Shown piece by piece: positions 15,571-24,056 of a stretch of DNA of 59,168 bases. This stretch comes from Gallionellaceae bacterium UBA6222 (GTDB lineage Bacteria > Pseudomonadota > Gammaproteobacteria > Burkholderiales > Gallionellaceae). Position 1 is the first letter of the stretch. Every line of letters begins with the position of its first letter. The translations under genes and the position numbers were made by a program. The stretch covers positions 34,910-94,077 of the forward strand of contig DISA01000042.1 in NCBI GenBank assembly GCA_002421915.1, read 5' to 3'. Below the pieces are notes generated by a model. It was not told the DNA's origin. It was given only the letters and a program-made list of their open reading frames with translations, and made no database searches.

Positions 15571-15602
15571 GGACTCCGGTTCAATTCCCGAATGCACCAC
15601 CA
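15571..15602 (+). other. distal att remnant, tRNA/tmRNA 3'-end-like
   Basis: GGTTCAATTCCC (15578-15589), a 7-nt gap and CCACCA (15597-15602) repeat the ssrA T-loop and CCA at the same spacing, but the 7-nt gap (GAATGCA) would not pair with the ssrA 5' end. So it is either a decayed original ssrA 3' end or the end of a different target gene. Confidence 0.5.
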
Positions 15603-15614
15603 GAAGGAATGAAA

Positions 15615-15642
15615 CAGCCACCCGAAACGGTGGCTGTTTTTT
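15615..15642 (+). terminator. Rho-independent terminator at island right edge
   Basis: CAGCCACC (15615-15622), loop CGAAAC, GGTGGCTG (15629-15636), then six T. It follows the distal att by 12 nt and is probably the original ssrA terminator. The rest of 15643-15808 shows nothing recognisable. Confidence 0.85.
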
Positions 15643-15808
15643 GTCTTTTCACCTTCAACACCATTGCCACTGATTATCGGCTTCGGGGTAAACCGACCAC
15701 CGGATCGTCGGGCACTTTGCCCAGGTTACAGGTCATGTTGAGTATCTGCTGCCTGGCAACGCGGGCCCGACCCTGACTGGCACTTTCCCGGCTAACACCA
15801 GAAGTTCG

Positions 15809-16594
15809 CTACTTCAGTGCCAGCACGTCCTGCATGTCGTACAACCCCTCCTCGTTCACCTGCAGGAAGCGCGCGGCACGCAGGGCGCCCAGCGCAAAAG
15901 TGGCGCGGCTGCTGGCTTTGTGGGTGATCTCGATACGCTCGCCGGTGCCGGCAAAAAGCACAGTGTGATCTCCGACGATGTCGCCGCCGCGCACGGTGGC
16001 AAACCCGATGGTGGACGGATCGCGTTCGCCGGTCACGCCTTCGCGGCCGTACACTGCCACCTTGGCGAGGTCGCGCCCCAATGTCCTGGCGACAACTTCG
16101 CCCATGCCCAGTGCAGTGCCGGAGGGCGCATCCACTTTGTGCCGATGATGTGCTTCGATGATTTCGATGTCGTAGCCTTCGCTTAACACGCGCGATGCGG
16201 TTTCCAGCAGTTTGAATACGAGGTTCACACCCACGCTCATGTTGGGCGCAAACACGATGCCGATGTCCTGTGCGGCCGCGCCCAGTTTGGCTTTTTGTTG
16301 CGCATCAAGACCGGTGGTACCAATGACCATGTTGACCTTGAGCCTGCGGCAAATTTCCAGATGATGCAGGGTGCCTTCGGGGCGGGTGAAGTCGATCAGC
16401 ACGTCCGCACCTTGCAGTGCGGATTCGATGTCGGCGCTGATCCTCACACCGGCTGCCACCGCGTTACCCAGCAATGTGCTACCGCCGTGCTCCAGCGCAC
16501 CGTGCAGCACCAGATCGTCCGCCTGCGCCACACATTCGAGCAGGATTTTTCCCATGCGCCCGCCACAACCTGCGATAACCACTTTAATTTGCAT
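15809..16594 (-). CDS. dapB: 4-hydroxy-tetrahydrodipicolinate reductase
   Basis: 261 residues from ATG 16594 (SD GGAGGG). The Rossmann motif VVIAGCGGRMGK (residues 5-16) binds NAD(P)H. The substrate-site segment EAHHRHKVDAPSGTALGMGE contains the catalytic His-His and the Lys/Ser-Gly-Thr that bind the dicarboxylate. DapB catalyses the NAD(P)H-dependent step to tetrahydrodipicolinate in the lysine/diaminopimelate pathway. Its start overlaps the end of bamE by 11 nt, which gives the operon bamE-dapB. It is the first chromosomal gene after the island. Confidence 0.96.
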   Translation of the reverse strand: MQIKVVIAGCGGRMGKILLECVAQADDLVLHGALEHGGSTLLGNAVAAGVRISADIESALQGADVLIDFTRPEGTLHHLEICRRLKVNMVIGTTGLDAQQKAKLGAAAQDIGIVFAPNMSVGVNLVFKLLETASRVLSEGYDIEIIEAHHRHKVDAPSGTALGMGEVVARTLGRDLAKVAVYGREGVTGERDPSTIGFATVRGGDIVGDHTVLFAGTGERIEITHKASSRATFALGALRAARFLQVNEEGLYDMQDVLALK

Positions 16595-16949
16595 GTTTAC
16601 CCTCCTGCGCCAAAGGTTGTGCGAGCGGTGTCGCATCGTCGATGCGGGTCAGTATCCCGTTCTCGAAATACAGAGTGAGGCGCTGATTTTCAGTCACCCG
16701 CCCCTTTTCTTGCAGCCGATAAATATAATCCCAACGCTCCGGGTGAAAGACGTCGTTGACGAGCGGCGCACCCAGCGCCGCTTTGACTTGCGCCTTGGTC
16801 ATCCCCGGCTTGATGCGGTCGCGCATATCCTGGGTAATGAAATTTCCCTGGCGGATGTCGATCTTGTGCGGGGTAAAGGTGGGCAGGTATTGGGAGGGAT
16901 TGCTGCACGCGGCGAGCAATGCGGAACAAAGAATGAGTACAGTGCGCAT
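16584..16949 (-). CDS. bamE: outer membrane assembly lipoprotein BamE
   Basis: 121 residues from ATG 16949. The lipoprotein signal ends in LLAAC with the lipidated Cys15, followed by Ser-Asn, which favours sorting to the outer membrane. The mature part has the BamE (SmpA/OmlA) core: DIRQGNFIT, IKPGMTKAQVKAALGAP and WDYIYRL. BamE helps the BamABCDE machine insert outer-membrane beta-barrels. An upstream in-frame extension to 16985 would destroy the signal peptide, so the later ATG is preferred. Confidence 0.95.
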   Translation of the reverse strand: MRTVLILCSALLAACSNPSQYLPTFTPHKIDIRQGNFITQDMRDRIKPGMTKAQVKAALGAPLVNDVFHPERWDYIYRLQEKGRVTENQRLTLYFENGILTRIDDATPLAQPLAQEGKHAN

Positions 16950-16988
16950 GGGTTGGGCTACTTTCAAAAAACAGGGCGGCATCATACC

Positions 16989-18650
16989 TCAAGCGGCGGC
17001 GCCCAATAACTCGGCAGCGTGTTTGCGTGTGGTTGCGGTGATCTTTACCCCGCCCAGCATGCGGGCAATCTCTTCAACTCGCTGCTCGCCCTTGAGCACC
17101 TGGATATGGCTGAGGGTGATGCCCTGCTCCACCGCCTTGCTCACTTGCCATTGCTGATCGGCTTGCGCGGCGACCTGCGGCAGATGGGTGACACACAACA
17201 CCTGGTAACGTTTGCCCAGTTGTTTGAGCAGGCTGCCGACGATCTCCGCCACGCGCCCGCCAATGCCGCTGTCCACCTCGTCGAAAATCAGTGTAGGCAC
17301 ACTGGCGGCATGGCTGGCAGCCACCTGGATTGCCAGACTGATACGCGACAATTCACCCCCCGACGCAACCTTGGCCAGACTGCGCAGCGGCGAACCGGGA
17401 TTGGCGGAGACTTGCAACTCCACGCTTTCCAGCCCGTACGCATCGCCTGCGGCAAGCGGCAACAAAGCCACGGCAAATTGCCCGCCCTCCATCGCCAACT
17501 TCTGCATGGCAGTGGTTATTTCGGTGGAAAGCCGGCCGGCCGCCTTGGCCCGCGCTGCACTCAACTTTCTTGCCAGTGCCAGATATTCGTCGCGCACGGC
17601 CGCTTCTTGTCCGGCCAACTCGGCCAGATCGGCACTGCCGCCCAATTCATCCAGGCGCGCCAGGATTTGCACCAGCACTTGCGGCAACTGCTCCGGTTTT
17701 ACACGGTATTTGCGTGCCGCTTCCATCACATCGGCAATGCGCGATTCCATTTGCTGCAAAGCTTGCGGATCGGTGTCCAGTTTTTCCTGATAGTGGCGAA
17801 AGGAATACACCGCTTCCTGCAGTTCGTTCTGCACACTCTCCAGCATGGTCAGCGTGTCCTGCAACGATGCATCGAATTCCAGACCGGCGCGCAAACGTGC
17901 CACCAGCGCATTCAGTTGCGCCAGACACGCCGTGTCCGCATCGCTCAAAACCTCCACCCCGAATTGCGCCGTCTCCAGCAAGCCTGCGGCATGCGACAAG
18001 CGCGCGTGGTCGGCTTGCAGGGTTTGCCATTCGCCGTCGGAAAAGTTCAATGTCTCCAATTCGCGCCGCTGGAAATTCAACAGCTCACGTTCGGCGGCCA
18101 CTGCCTCGGCATTCTGTTCGAGCTGCGTGCGGCGGCGCTGCAAGACCTGCCACGCCTTATAGCGCTCGGCGACCTGCTCGCTGTCTTTGCCCAATCCGGC
18201 ATGGCTATCCAGCAGCTCGCGCTGCGCCCCGGCGCGCAGCAGGGATTGGTGCGCATGCTGGCCGTGAATGTCGAGCAGCAGTTCGCCCGCTGCTCGCATC
18301 TGTTGCAGGGTCGCGCTGCTGCCGTTGATGAAACCGCGCGAGCGGCCGGCGCTATCCAGCGTGCGCCGCAGCAGGCAGACGCCCTCATCACCCGCCAGCG
18401 CCTGCTCGCGCAGCCAGTCCTGCACGGCAGGCAAAGCACTGATGTCGAATTCGGCGGCGATCTCGGCACGCTCGCACCCGCTGCGCACCATGCCGGCATC
18501 GCCGCGCTCGCCCAGGGCGAGCGACAAGGCGTCGATCAGGATGGATTTGCCCGCGCCGGTTTCACCGGTGAGTGCGGTGAAGCCGGCGGAGAATTCAAGC
18601 TCCAGGGTTTCAACGATGACAAAGTTGCGGATGGAAAGGTACTTCAGCAT
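16989..18650 (-). CDS. recN: DNA repair protein RecN
   Basis: 553 residues, the usual RecN length. It has the SMC-like ATPase head: Walker A GETGAGKS at 29-36, the long coiled-coil middle (about 150-370), the signature ASGGELSRISLAIQ, and Walker B TLIFDEVDSGIGG. RecN gathers broken DNA ends during double-strand break repair and is part of the SOS response. It is encoded alone, 39 nt upstream of bamE on the same strand. No LexA box is evident in the repeat-filled upstream gap. A long antisense frame opposite it is a shadow. Confidence 0.97.
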   Translation of the reverse strand: MLKYLSIRNFVIVETLELEFSAGFTALTGETGAGKSILIDALSLALGERGDAGMVRSGCERAEIAAEFDISALPAVQDWLREQALAGDEGVCLLRRTLDSAGRSRGFINGSSATLQQMRAAGELLLDIHGQHAHQSLLRAGAQRELLDSHAGLGKDSEQVAERYKAWQVLQRRRTQLEQNAEAVAAERELLNFQRRELETLNFSDGEWQTLQADHARLSHAAGLLETAQFGVEVLSDADTACLAQLNALVARLRAGLEFDASLQDTLTMLESVQNELQEAVYSFRHYQEKLDTDPQALQQMESRIADVMEAARKYRVKPEQLPQVLVQILARLDELGGSADLAELAGQEAAVRDEYLALARKLSAARAKAAGRLSTEITTAMQKLAMEGGQFAVALLPLAAGDAYGLESVELQVSANPGSPLRSLAKVASGGELSRISLAIQVAASHAASVPTLIFDEVDSGIGGRVAEIVGSLLKQLGKRYQVLCVTHLPQVAAQADQQWQVSKAVEQGITLSHIQVLKGEQRVEEIARMLGGVKITATTRKHAAELLGAAA

Positions 18651-18666
18651 GGAGAACTATTTATTG

Positions 18667-18786
18667 AGCCACGGATGAACACGAATAGACACGGATGAAA
18701 GCCACACCTGCCCTTGTCTCTGCGGCAGCCAAGCCTGTCACAAGAATCGGTCGCATATCCATGTTCATCTGTGTTTATCTGTGGCT
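18667..18786. repeat. inverted pair of AGCCACGGAT-type repeats
   Basis: An AGCCACGGATGAACACGAAT-type unit (18667-18700) faces its inverted relative (18762-18786), with 61 nt between, so the recN-nadK gap could fold as one long hairpin. A third, direct copy overlaps the start of hemH (20776-20806). These resemble dispersed intergenic repeats of some proteobacteria. I see no gene in the gap. Confidence 0.75.
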
Positions 18787-18804
18787 GATTTTTTCAGGTA
18801 CGAA

Positions 18805-19677
18805 TCAGAGCGTTTGGTTCCACAGCAGCTTTTCGCGCAGCGTGTGGTAATAGCTGTGTCCCTGCGGATGCAGCAGCAATACCGGTTTGTCGAAGCGGCT
18901 GACGACGATCTTGTCGTGCAGTTGCAGGTCGATGTTGGTATGGCTGTCGTAGCGCACACAAATGTCGCCGGTGCGGTGCATTAGCAATTCGATCTCGGAA
19001 CTACCCCTGACCACGATGGGACGGTTACTCAGCGAATGCGGGCTCACCGGCACCAGTTCCAGCACATCCAGCCCGGGATGAATGATCGCCCCGCCCGCCG
19101 ACATGGCGTAGGCCGTGGAACCCGTGGGGGTGGAGATGATGAGGCCGTCGGCGCGCTGATTGTAGAGATATTCGCCGTCGATGCGCACCTCAAACTCGAC
19201 CATGCTGCTGATGTTGCCGCGGTGCACCACCACTTCGTTGAACGCCAGCCCGCTGTAGATTTCCCGATCCTTGCGCAGTACGCGCGCCAACAACAGCAAA
19301 CGCTGCTCGGTGAGGTACTTTCCTTCCAGCATGGCGCTGATCTCGACCTCCATGTTTCCCGGGGTCAGGTCGGTGAGAAATCCCAGGCGCCCCTGGTTGA
19401 CGCCGACCAGCGGCACACCATGCGGGGCAAGGGTGCGCGCGATATTGAGCATGGTGCCATCACCACCGATGACAATCGCCAGATCGACCGTGCGCGCGAT
19501 CTCATCCAGCGACAGCGCGGTGAAGGAATGGTCTTTCAGGTACTCTGCCGCCAATCCGTCCACCACCACGCGCAAGCCGCGCGCGGCCAGGAAATCACCG
19601 AGGCGCAGCATAGGCTCTGCCACCTCCGGGGATTTTTGCTTGCCGATGATGGCGATGGTCTGGAAGGGAAATTTCAT
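18805..19677 (-). CDS. nadK: NAD kinase
   Basis: 290 residues. The ATP/NAD kinase signature GGDGTML follows VDLAIVI, and the second NAD-binding signature is TPTGSTAYAMSAGG, with NEVVVHRG between. NadK phosphorylates NAD to NADP in the cytosol and so sets the NADPH pool. It is transcribed divergently from hrcA with a 72-nt gap, an arrangement common in betaproteobacteria. The ATG at 19677 fits the family N-terminus FQTIAIIGK. Confidence 0.97.
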   Translation of the reverse strand: MKFPFQTIAIIGKQKSPEVAEPMLRLGDFLAARGLRVVVDGLAAEYLKDHSFTALSLDEIARTVDLAIVIGGDGTMLNIARTLAPHGVPLVGVNQGRLGFLTDLTPGNMEVEISAMLEGKYLTEQRLLLLARVLRKDREIYSGLAFNEVVVHRGNISSMVEFEVRIDGEYLYNQRADGLIISTPTGSTAYAMSAGGAIIHPGLDVLELVPVSPHSLSNRPIVVRGSSEIELLMHRTGDICVRYDSHTNIDLQLHDKIVVSRFDKPVLLLHPQGHSYYHTLREKLLWNQTL

Positions 19678-19749
19678 GGTGCGGGATTAAACCATATTGG
19701 ACGCATAGCCGCCACGTCATCACCTCCACGCTCTGCTAGAATCGCCACC

Positions 19750-20772
19750 ATGCTCAATGAACGCGCACAGATCCTGCTCAAAACCTTGGTCGAACGCTAC
19801 ATCAGCGACGGCCAGCCGGTAGGATCGCGCACTTTGCAACAATACTCCGGCCTTGAAGTCAGCACCGCCACCATCCGTAATGTGATGTCCGACCTGGAAG
19901 AGATGGGATTGGTTGCCAGCCCGCACACTTCGGCGGGCCGAATGCCGACCGCATTGGGCTACCGGCTGTTCATCGACACGCTGATGGTGGTGCAACCACT
20001 ATCCCCCGCGCGCGTGTTGCAACTCAAGAACCAGTTGCAACCCGACAATCCTTCGCGGGTGCTGTCCCAGGCTTCGCACCTGCTGTCGGAACTCACCCGT
20101 TTCGCCGGTGTGGTCGCCACCCCCAAACGCGCCGGCATCACCGTGCGCCAGATCGAGTTCCTGCGCCTGTCGGAAAAACGGGTGCTGCTGATCATCGTGA
20201 TGCCGGATGGCGAAGTGGAGAATCGCGTACTGCTGACGCACAAGGACTATAGCCAGAGTGAATTGACCGAGGCGGGCAACTTCCTCAGCCATCACTACGC
20301 CAATCTGGCTTTTGGCGATATCCACCAGCGTGTGCAGAATGAATTGCGCCAGTTGCAGCACGACATGACCGCGCTGATGTCGGCGGCGATGGCCGCCAGC
20401 GACGAGGCGCTGGCGCGCAAGAACGAGGATTATGTGCTCAGCGGCGAACGCAATCTGCTGCACAGCAACGATCTGGCCTCCAACATGGGACAACTGCGCA
20501 ACCTGTTCAATGTGTTCGAGCAGAAAACCGAATTGCTGCAACTGCTGGATGCCAGCCGCCACGCGCAGGGCGTGCACATCTTCGTCGGCAACGAATCCGG
20601 CCTGGCCGGGCTGGATGCTTGCAGCGTGGTCAGCGCGCCCTACACCTCGGACGACGGGCAGATTGTCGGCACCCTCGCCGTGGTCGGCCCGAAACGCATG
20701 GATTACGAACGCATCGTGCCCATCGTTGATATCACCGCAAAATTGTTGAGTAACGCACTATCGCAACACTGA
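19750..20772 (+). CDS. hrcA: heat-inducible transcription repressor HrcA
   Basis: 340 residues from ATG 19750. The N-terminal winged helix (NERAQILLKTLVERYISDGQ, then PVGSRTLQQY and STATIRNVMSDLEEMGLV) is the HrcA signature. The rest is the GAF-like HrcA domain with LLIIVMPDGEVENRV and the dimerisation region. HrcA represses groESL/dnaK genes at CIRCE operators with help from GroEL; no CIRCE is seen in this window. TAGAAT (19737-19742) stands only 7 nt before the ATG and no SD is seen, so the mRNA may be leaderless. Confidence 0.95.
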   Translation: MLNERAQILLKTLVERYISDGQPVGSRTLQQYSGLEVSTATIRNVMSDLEEMGLVASPHTSAGRMPTALGYRLFIDTLMVVQPLSPARVLQLKNQLQPDNPSRVLSQASHLLSELTRFAGVVATPKRAGITVRQIEFLRLSEKRVLLIIVMPDGEVENRVLLTHKDYSQSELTEAGNFLSHHYANLAFGDIHQRVQNELRQLQHDMTALMSAAMAASDEALARKNEDYVLSGERNLLHSNDLASNMGQLRNLFNVFEQKTELLQLLDASRHAQGVHIFVGNESGLAGLDACSVVSAPYTSDDGQIVGTLAVVGPKRMDYERIVPIVDITAKLLSNALSQH

Positions 20773-20775
20773 GCC

Positions 20776-20806
20776 AGCCACGGATAAACACAGATGAAAC
20801 ACGGAT
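20776..20806 (+). repeat. dispersed repeat that supplies the hemH start
   Basis: A copy of the AGCCACGGATAAACACAGAT family, related to 18667-18786. The hemH ATG (20794-20796) lies inside it, so the first residues MKHGY are encoded by repeat sequence. Confidence 0.7.
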
Positions 20807-21888
20807 ATAAGACCGAACTCGGCTTCACCCACGGCACGCCGGAGAAAACCGGCATCCTGCTTATCAATCTCGGCACGCCTGATGCACCGACCGCGCAGGC
20901 GGTGCGCCCTTATCTGAAAGAATTCCTCGGCGACCCGCGCGTAGTCGAGATCCCGCGCTTCATCTGGTGGTTCATCCTCAACGGCATCATCCTCAACGTG
21001 CGACCGAAGAAATCCGCTGCCAAATATGCCTCGATATGGTTGCCCGAAGGATCGCCGCTGCGCGTCTATACCGAAAAACAAGCTGTTTTGTTACAGGGAT
21101 ATTTGAGCCAAAAAACCAAAGCGCCACTGGTGATCGAACACGCCATGCGCTACGGCAACCCGTCCATCCCGTCCGTGCTGCGCAAACTGAAAGAACAGAA
21201 TTGCCAGCGCATCCTCGTCGTGCCGATGTATCCGCAATACGCTGCCAGCACCACCGCCACCGCCACCGACATCGTATTCAACGAACTGCAACACTGGCGC
21301 AACACTCCCGCCCTGCGCACCATCAAGCATTTCCACGATGATCCGGGTTACATCAAGGCGCTGGCGGCCAACGTCAACGACTACTGGATGCAGAACGGGC
21401 GTCCGGAAAAGTTGCTGATGAGTTTTCACGGCCTGCCGCGCTACACGCTGGACCGCGGCGACCCCTACCACTGCGAATGCCACAAGACCGCGCGCCTGCT
21501 GGCACAGGAACTCGGCCTGCGGGAAGACCAATACGCCCTCAGTTTCCAGTCGCGCTTCGGCCGTGCCGAGTGGCTGAAACCCTACACCACCGCCACCCTC
21601 AAGGAATGGGGGGTACAGAAAATACGGCGGGTGGATGTGGTCTGTCCCGGCTTCGTTGCGGACTGCCTGGAAACACTGGAAGAAATTGCGATGGAAGGCC
21701 GTGAGGATTTTCAGCACGCCGGCGGTGGCGAGTATCACTACATCCCCTGCCTCAACGAGCGCCCGGAGTGGATCCACGCCCTGACCGCGCTGGTGCTGGA
21801 CAACCTGCAAGGCTGGCTGCCCGAACCCGATCTTGCCGGACTGGAACAGGGGCGATTGCGCGCACTCGCCCTGGGCGCGCCGGGGTGA
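20794..21888 (+). CDS. hemH: ferrochelatase
   Basis: 364 residues, the usual length. The family N-terminus KTGILLINLGTPDAPT is followed by the metal-site SFHGLPRYTLDRGDPY, which includes the essential His, and a conserved C-terminal WPGFVAD-like CPGFVADCLETLEEI. HemH inserts iron into protoporphyrin IX at the inner membrane to make heme. The ATG at 20794 has no SD and lies in a dispersed repeat. The next upstream in-frame codons give no better start, so the N-terminus MKHGYKTELGF may be recent. It is 21 nt after hrcA and probably co-transcribed. Confidence 0.96.
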   Translation: MKHGYKTELGFTHGTPEKTGILLINLGTPDAPTAQAVRPYLKEFLGDPRVVEIPRFIWWFILNGIILNVRPKKSAAKYASIWLPEGSPLRVYTEKQAVLLQGYLSQKTKAPLVIEHAMRYGNPSIPSVLRKLKEQNCQRILVVPMYPQYAASTTATATDIVFNELQHWRNTPALRTIKHFHDDPGYIKALAANVNDYWMQNGRPEKLLMSFHGLPRYTLDRGDPYHCECHKTARLLAQELGLREDQYALSFQSRFGRAEWLKPYTTATLKEWGVQKIRRVDVVCPGFVADCLETLEEIAMEGREDFQHAGGGEYHYIPCLNERPEWIHALTALVLDNLQGWLPEPDLAGLEQGRLRALALGAPG

Positions 21889-21894
21889 TCCGCC

Positions 21895-22641
21895 TCAAGC
21901 CAGGCTGATCTTCTCCGCTTCCAACTGGATCATGTAGCGTTGGACGACATTGCCGGCCCCCCGGCTCAGGTCAACGAATTGCAGGCCGATGCGATGCACC
22001 AGTCCGCCACTCTTGGTCTGGGTCAAAGACCATATCCCGCACACCCGCAGGCTCACGGGTACCCTGCCGATTTCCGGGAAATCAATGCTGCACCCCTCCA
22101 GCACCGCCCCTTGCACGAAAACTTCGTTTTGTACCCCGCGATAGGTGATGCCAACACCACCGATACTCATATCCACCAGTGTTACCTCCAGCACTTCATC
22201 CCCGGTCTGAATGTGACAGATGAGCGCCTTGCTCCCCTGCGGCGTGTACAAACGGAAGAACTCCCTGCGCTGGACGCGCTCGATGACCTCCGGAACACGC
22301 ATGGAAAAGGCCAGCCCGTCCGCCATCGACACCAGTTGCAGATCGCCGGCCTGCCAGCGCACCTTGATATCGGTCTGTGTTGTGAATGAGACATGCTTGC
22401 TGTCGATGATCTTCTGATTGATCTCATCGTGCTTGCTGACATCAATGCAGACGTATTTCCTGTCTCCGCTCACATACAGCACCGTCGTCACCAGGCCGAT
22501 CCCTGCGCCCGCGTCCAGATTGATGACGATGCGATGCTTGGCCAACTCGTTCAGGATGTGCACAATCTCCTTGGGATTGTAGATAGCAAAAGGCGAGTCG
22601 TTTTTAGAATGCATCGTGGTAATTTGTTGGGGTTTATTCAT
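21895..22641 (-). CDS. ycgR: YcgR-type flagellar brake protein with PilZ domain
   Basis: 248 residues from ATG 22641 (ATG 22650 is an alternative). The N-terminal YcgR domain (~1-110) is followed by a PilZ domain whose c-di-GMP-binding motif is complete: RREFFR and, ~35 residues later, DMSIGG. With c-di-GMP bound, YcgR-like proteins slow the flagellar motor. It is convergent with hemH (6 nt between stops). No flagellar gene is nearby, so the target is inferred from the family. Two cyclases, an HD-GYP protein and this PilZ receptor all lie within 40 kb. Confidence 0.88.
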   Translation of the reverse strand: MNKPQQITTMHSKNDSPFAIYNPKEIVHILNELAKHRIVINLDAGAGIGLVTTVLYVSGDRKYVCIDVSKHDEINQKIIDSKHVSFTTQTDIKVRWQAGDLQLVSMADGLAFSMRVPEVIERVQRREFFRLYTPQGSKALICHIQTGDEVLEVTLVDMSIGGVGITYRGVQNEVFVQGAVLEGCSIDFPEIGRVPVSLRVCGIWSLTQTKSGGLVHRIGLQFVDLSRGAGNVVQRYMIQLEAEKISLA

Positions 22642-22722
22642 CGTCGCCATACCATCCGGCAACCCATATTTGACGCAAGCCCGCAAGGGGCACTGCAATT
22701 AAGCGCCGAATACCCGGCACTG

Positions 22723-23562
22723 TTATTTTCCGCCGCCGATCACCGCAGCGAAACGCCGGCCCAGATCAGGCTGCCCCTCCAAGCCATCCAGCGCGGGTGA
22801 CATCAGCGGCCCCAGCAACTCCAGACGCTTGTCGAATCCCGGATGGGTCTTGAACATCAGCGCAAGATTGGAGTCTGTCGGATTGACCGATTGCAGGGTT
22901 TGCAACACGGCGGGCAAGCCGTAGGGATCATAGCCTGCACGTGCCGCCAGCACCACCCCCATCCGGTCCGATTCAAACTCGTCTTCCTTGTCCAGGCCGC
23001 GTGCATACAGCTCGGTGCCAGCGCTAACCAGCTTGCCCAGACGCTCATCACCGCCGCGCGACTTGATCACATCATCGGCAAGACCGGCCAGCAATTCGCT
23101 GCGCGCACCTTTCCTGATGGCCTGCAGATGATGCTTGCGCAGTACATGCGAAATTTCGTGTGCCAGCACACCCGCCAGTTCCGCCTCGTTGTTCATGCGT
23201 GCCAGCAGGCCCTTGGTGATAAACACATAGCCGCCCGGTGCGGCGAAGGCGTTGATATCCTCATCATCCAGCACCCCGAAGTGCCAGGGCAGGTCGGGGC
23301 GCTCACTTTGCAGGGCGATCCAGCGTCCGACCCGGTTGACATAGCGTTGCAGAGCCGGATTGTCGAGCAGCGGGGCCGCGCCCAACAGACTGCCGGCGAT
23401 GCCGCTTCCGAGCTCAATCTCCTGCGGCTCACTCACCTCGGTATTGGCCTTCTTCACTTGCTGCACCATCTTGGCCGCTTTGTCCCAGTCGATACTGCCA
23501 AAGTCGAGTGCGTGCGCCGAAGCGGCCAAGGTCATCGCACATAACAGGATGATCGCTCTCAT
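22723..23562 (-). CDS. periplasmic M48 family metalloprotease
   Basis: 279 residues with a Sec signal (MRAIILLCAMTLAASAHA). The zinc motif HEISH is at about 133-137 and the third ligand Glu is in KEDEFESDRMG, so the active site is complete. LoiP/BepA-like M48 proteases act on outer-membrane proteins; the TPR part of BepA is absent, so it is closer to LoiP/YcaL. Its start overlaps the SH3 gene by 4 nt (ATGA), and it ends the operon with the CHASE2 cyclase. Confidence 0.9.
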   Translation of the reverse strand: MRAIILLCAMTLAASAHALDFGSIDWDKAAKMVQQVKKANTEVSEPQEIELGSGIAGSLLGAAPLLDNPALQRYVNRVGRWIALQSERPDLPWHFGVLDDEDINAFAAPGGYVFITKGLLARMNNEAELAGVLAHEISHVLRKHHLQAIRKGARSELLAGLADDVIKSRGGDERLGKLVSAGTELYARGLDKEDEFESDRMGVVLAARAGYDPYGLPAVLQTLQSVNPTDSNLALMFKTHPGFDKRLELLGPLMSPALDGLEGQPDLGRRFAAVIGGGK

Positions 23563-24056
23563 TTTCCGCCTCCGGCCAGATAATCGACACGTTGCGCCTG
23601 CAACTTGCCTTCGGCGGCAAAACGCTGCGCCTCGCGCCGGTCGGCGGCATAGCGCTCAAGCTCCTGCAGCGCCTGCGGATCGGGTTGCGCGTTTTTCAGT
23701 TGCTCCTCCGACAGACCGCGCACACCGGTGGTCACCGTGGCGCCGCTGCCACCGCTGCGTGCCACATTGAACAGGGAACGCAATCCGTTATCGGCACGGC
23801 GGTCGGTCGCACCCCGCGCCAGTTGCAGGCTCAGCATTTTCACCCAGCCGCTGGTTTCGCCGGACTTGACTTGTGACCAGGATGCGCGCCGCTGCACCAC
23901 CATCACCTTGCTGCGCTCGGGCAGTGTCATCAGTGTCTGGGCGTCGCTGTAGGGTTTGGCCTTCAATTCGGTAGCGCGGACCGTATAAGCCTCCTCCGCC
24001 GCCCACGCACTTGCGGCAAAACCAATAGCACAGCACCACACGAGCAATTTCCTCAT
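23559..24056 (-). CDS. secreted bacterial SH3 domain protein
   Basis: 165 residues with a signal peptide (MRKLLVWCCAIGFAASAWA). A bacterial SH3 (SH3b) domain covers residues ~22-80: EEAYTVRATELKAKPYSDA and LPERSKVMVVQ, then WSQVKSGETSGWVKMLSL. The C-terminus is helical and charged. SH3b domains often bind peptidoglycan. It is coupled by ATGA overlaps to the cyclase upstream and the M48 protease downstream, so the three probably form one envelope-sensing unit; the ligand is unknown. Confidence 0.85.
   Translation of the reverse strand: MRKLLVWCCAIGFAASAWAAEEAYTVRATELKAKPYSDAQTLMTLPERSKVMVVQRRASWSQVKSGETSGWVKMLSLQLARGATDRRADNGLRSLFNVARSGGSGATVTTGVRGLSEEQLKNAQPDPQALQELERYAADRREAQRFAAEGKLQAQRVDYLAGGGK

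Larger units (their letters stand above)
4828..15602. mobile_element. tandem genomic island integrated in the ssrA 3' end
   Basis: The island starts right after the tmRNA CCA and ends at a tRNA-like 3' fragment (15571-15602), just before the native-looking terminator upstream of dapB. A second degenerate ssrA-like end at 13792-13832 splits it. Part 1 carries a tyrosine integrase, HigBA, RadC, AlpA, small unknown genes, a Toprim/DUF927-type replication protein, and a 150-bp inverted repeat of iteron blocks. Part 2 keeps only a stump of a related integrase plus an AbiEii-like pair. GGGGGCAAC repeats lie close to both ends of part 1 and are probably integrase arm sites. There are no capsid, tail or conjugation genes, so it is satellite-like. 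Exact ends are inferred, because the three end sequences are not identical. Confidence 0.8.

Noticed and set aside
15571..15602. Complete tRNA gene at the island end
   Set aside because: Only a T-arm-like piece and CCA are present; no anticodon arm or matching acceptor strand is found upstream.
17019..18698. 559-codon open frame on the plus strand
   Set aside because: It lies fully opposite recN, a certain gene. Its glutamine/histidine-rich translation is typical of an antisense shadow in GC-rich DNA.
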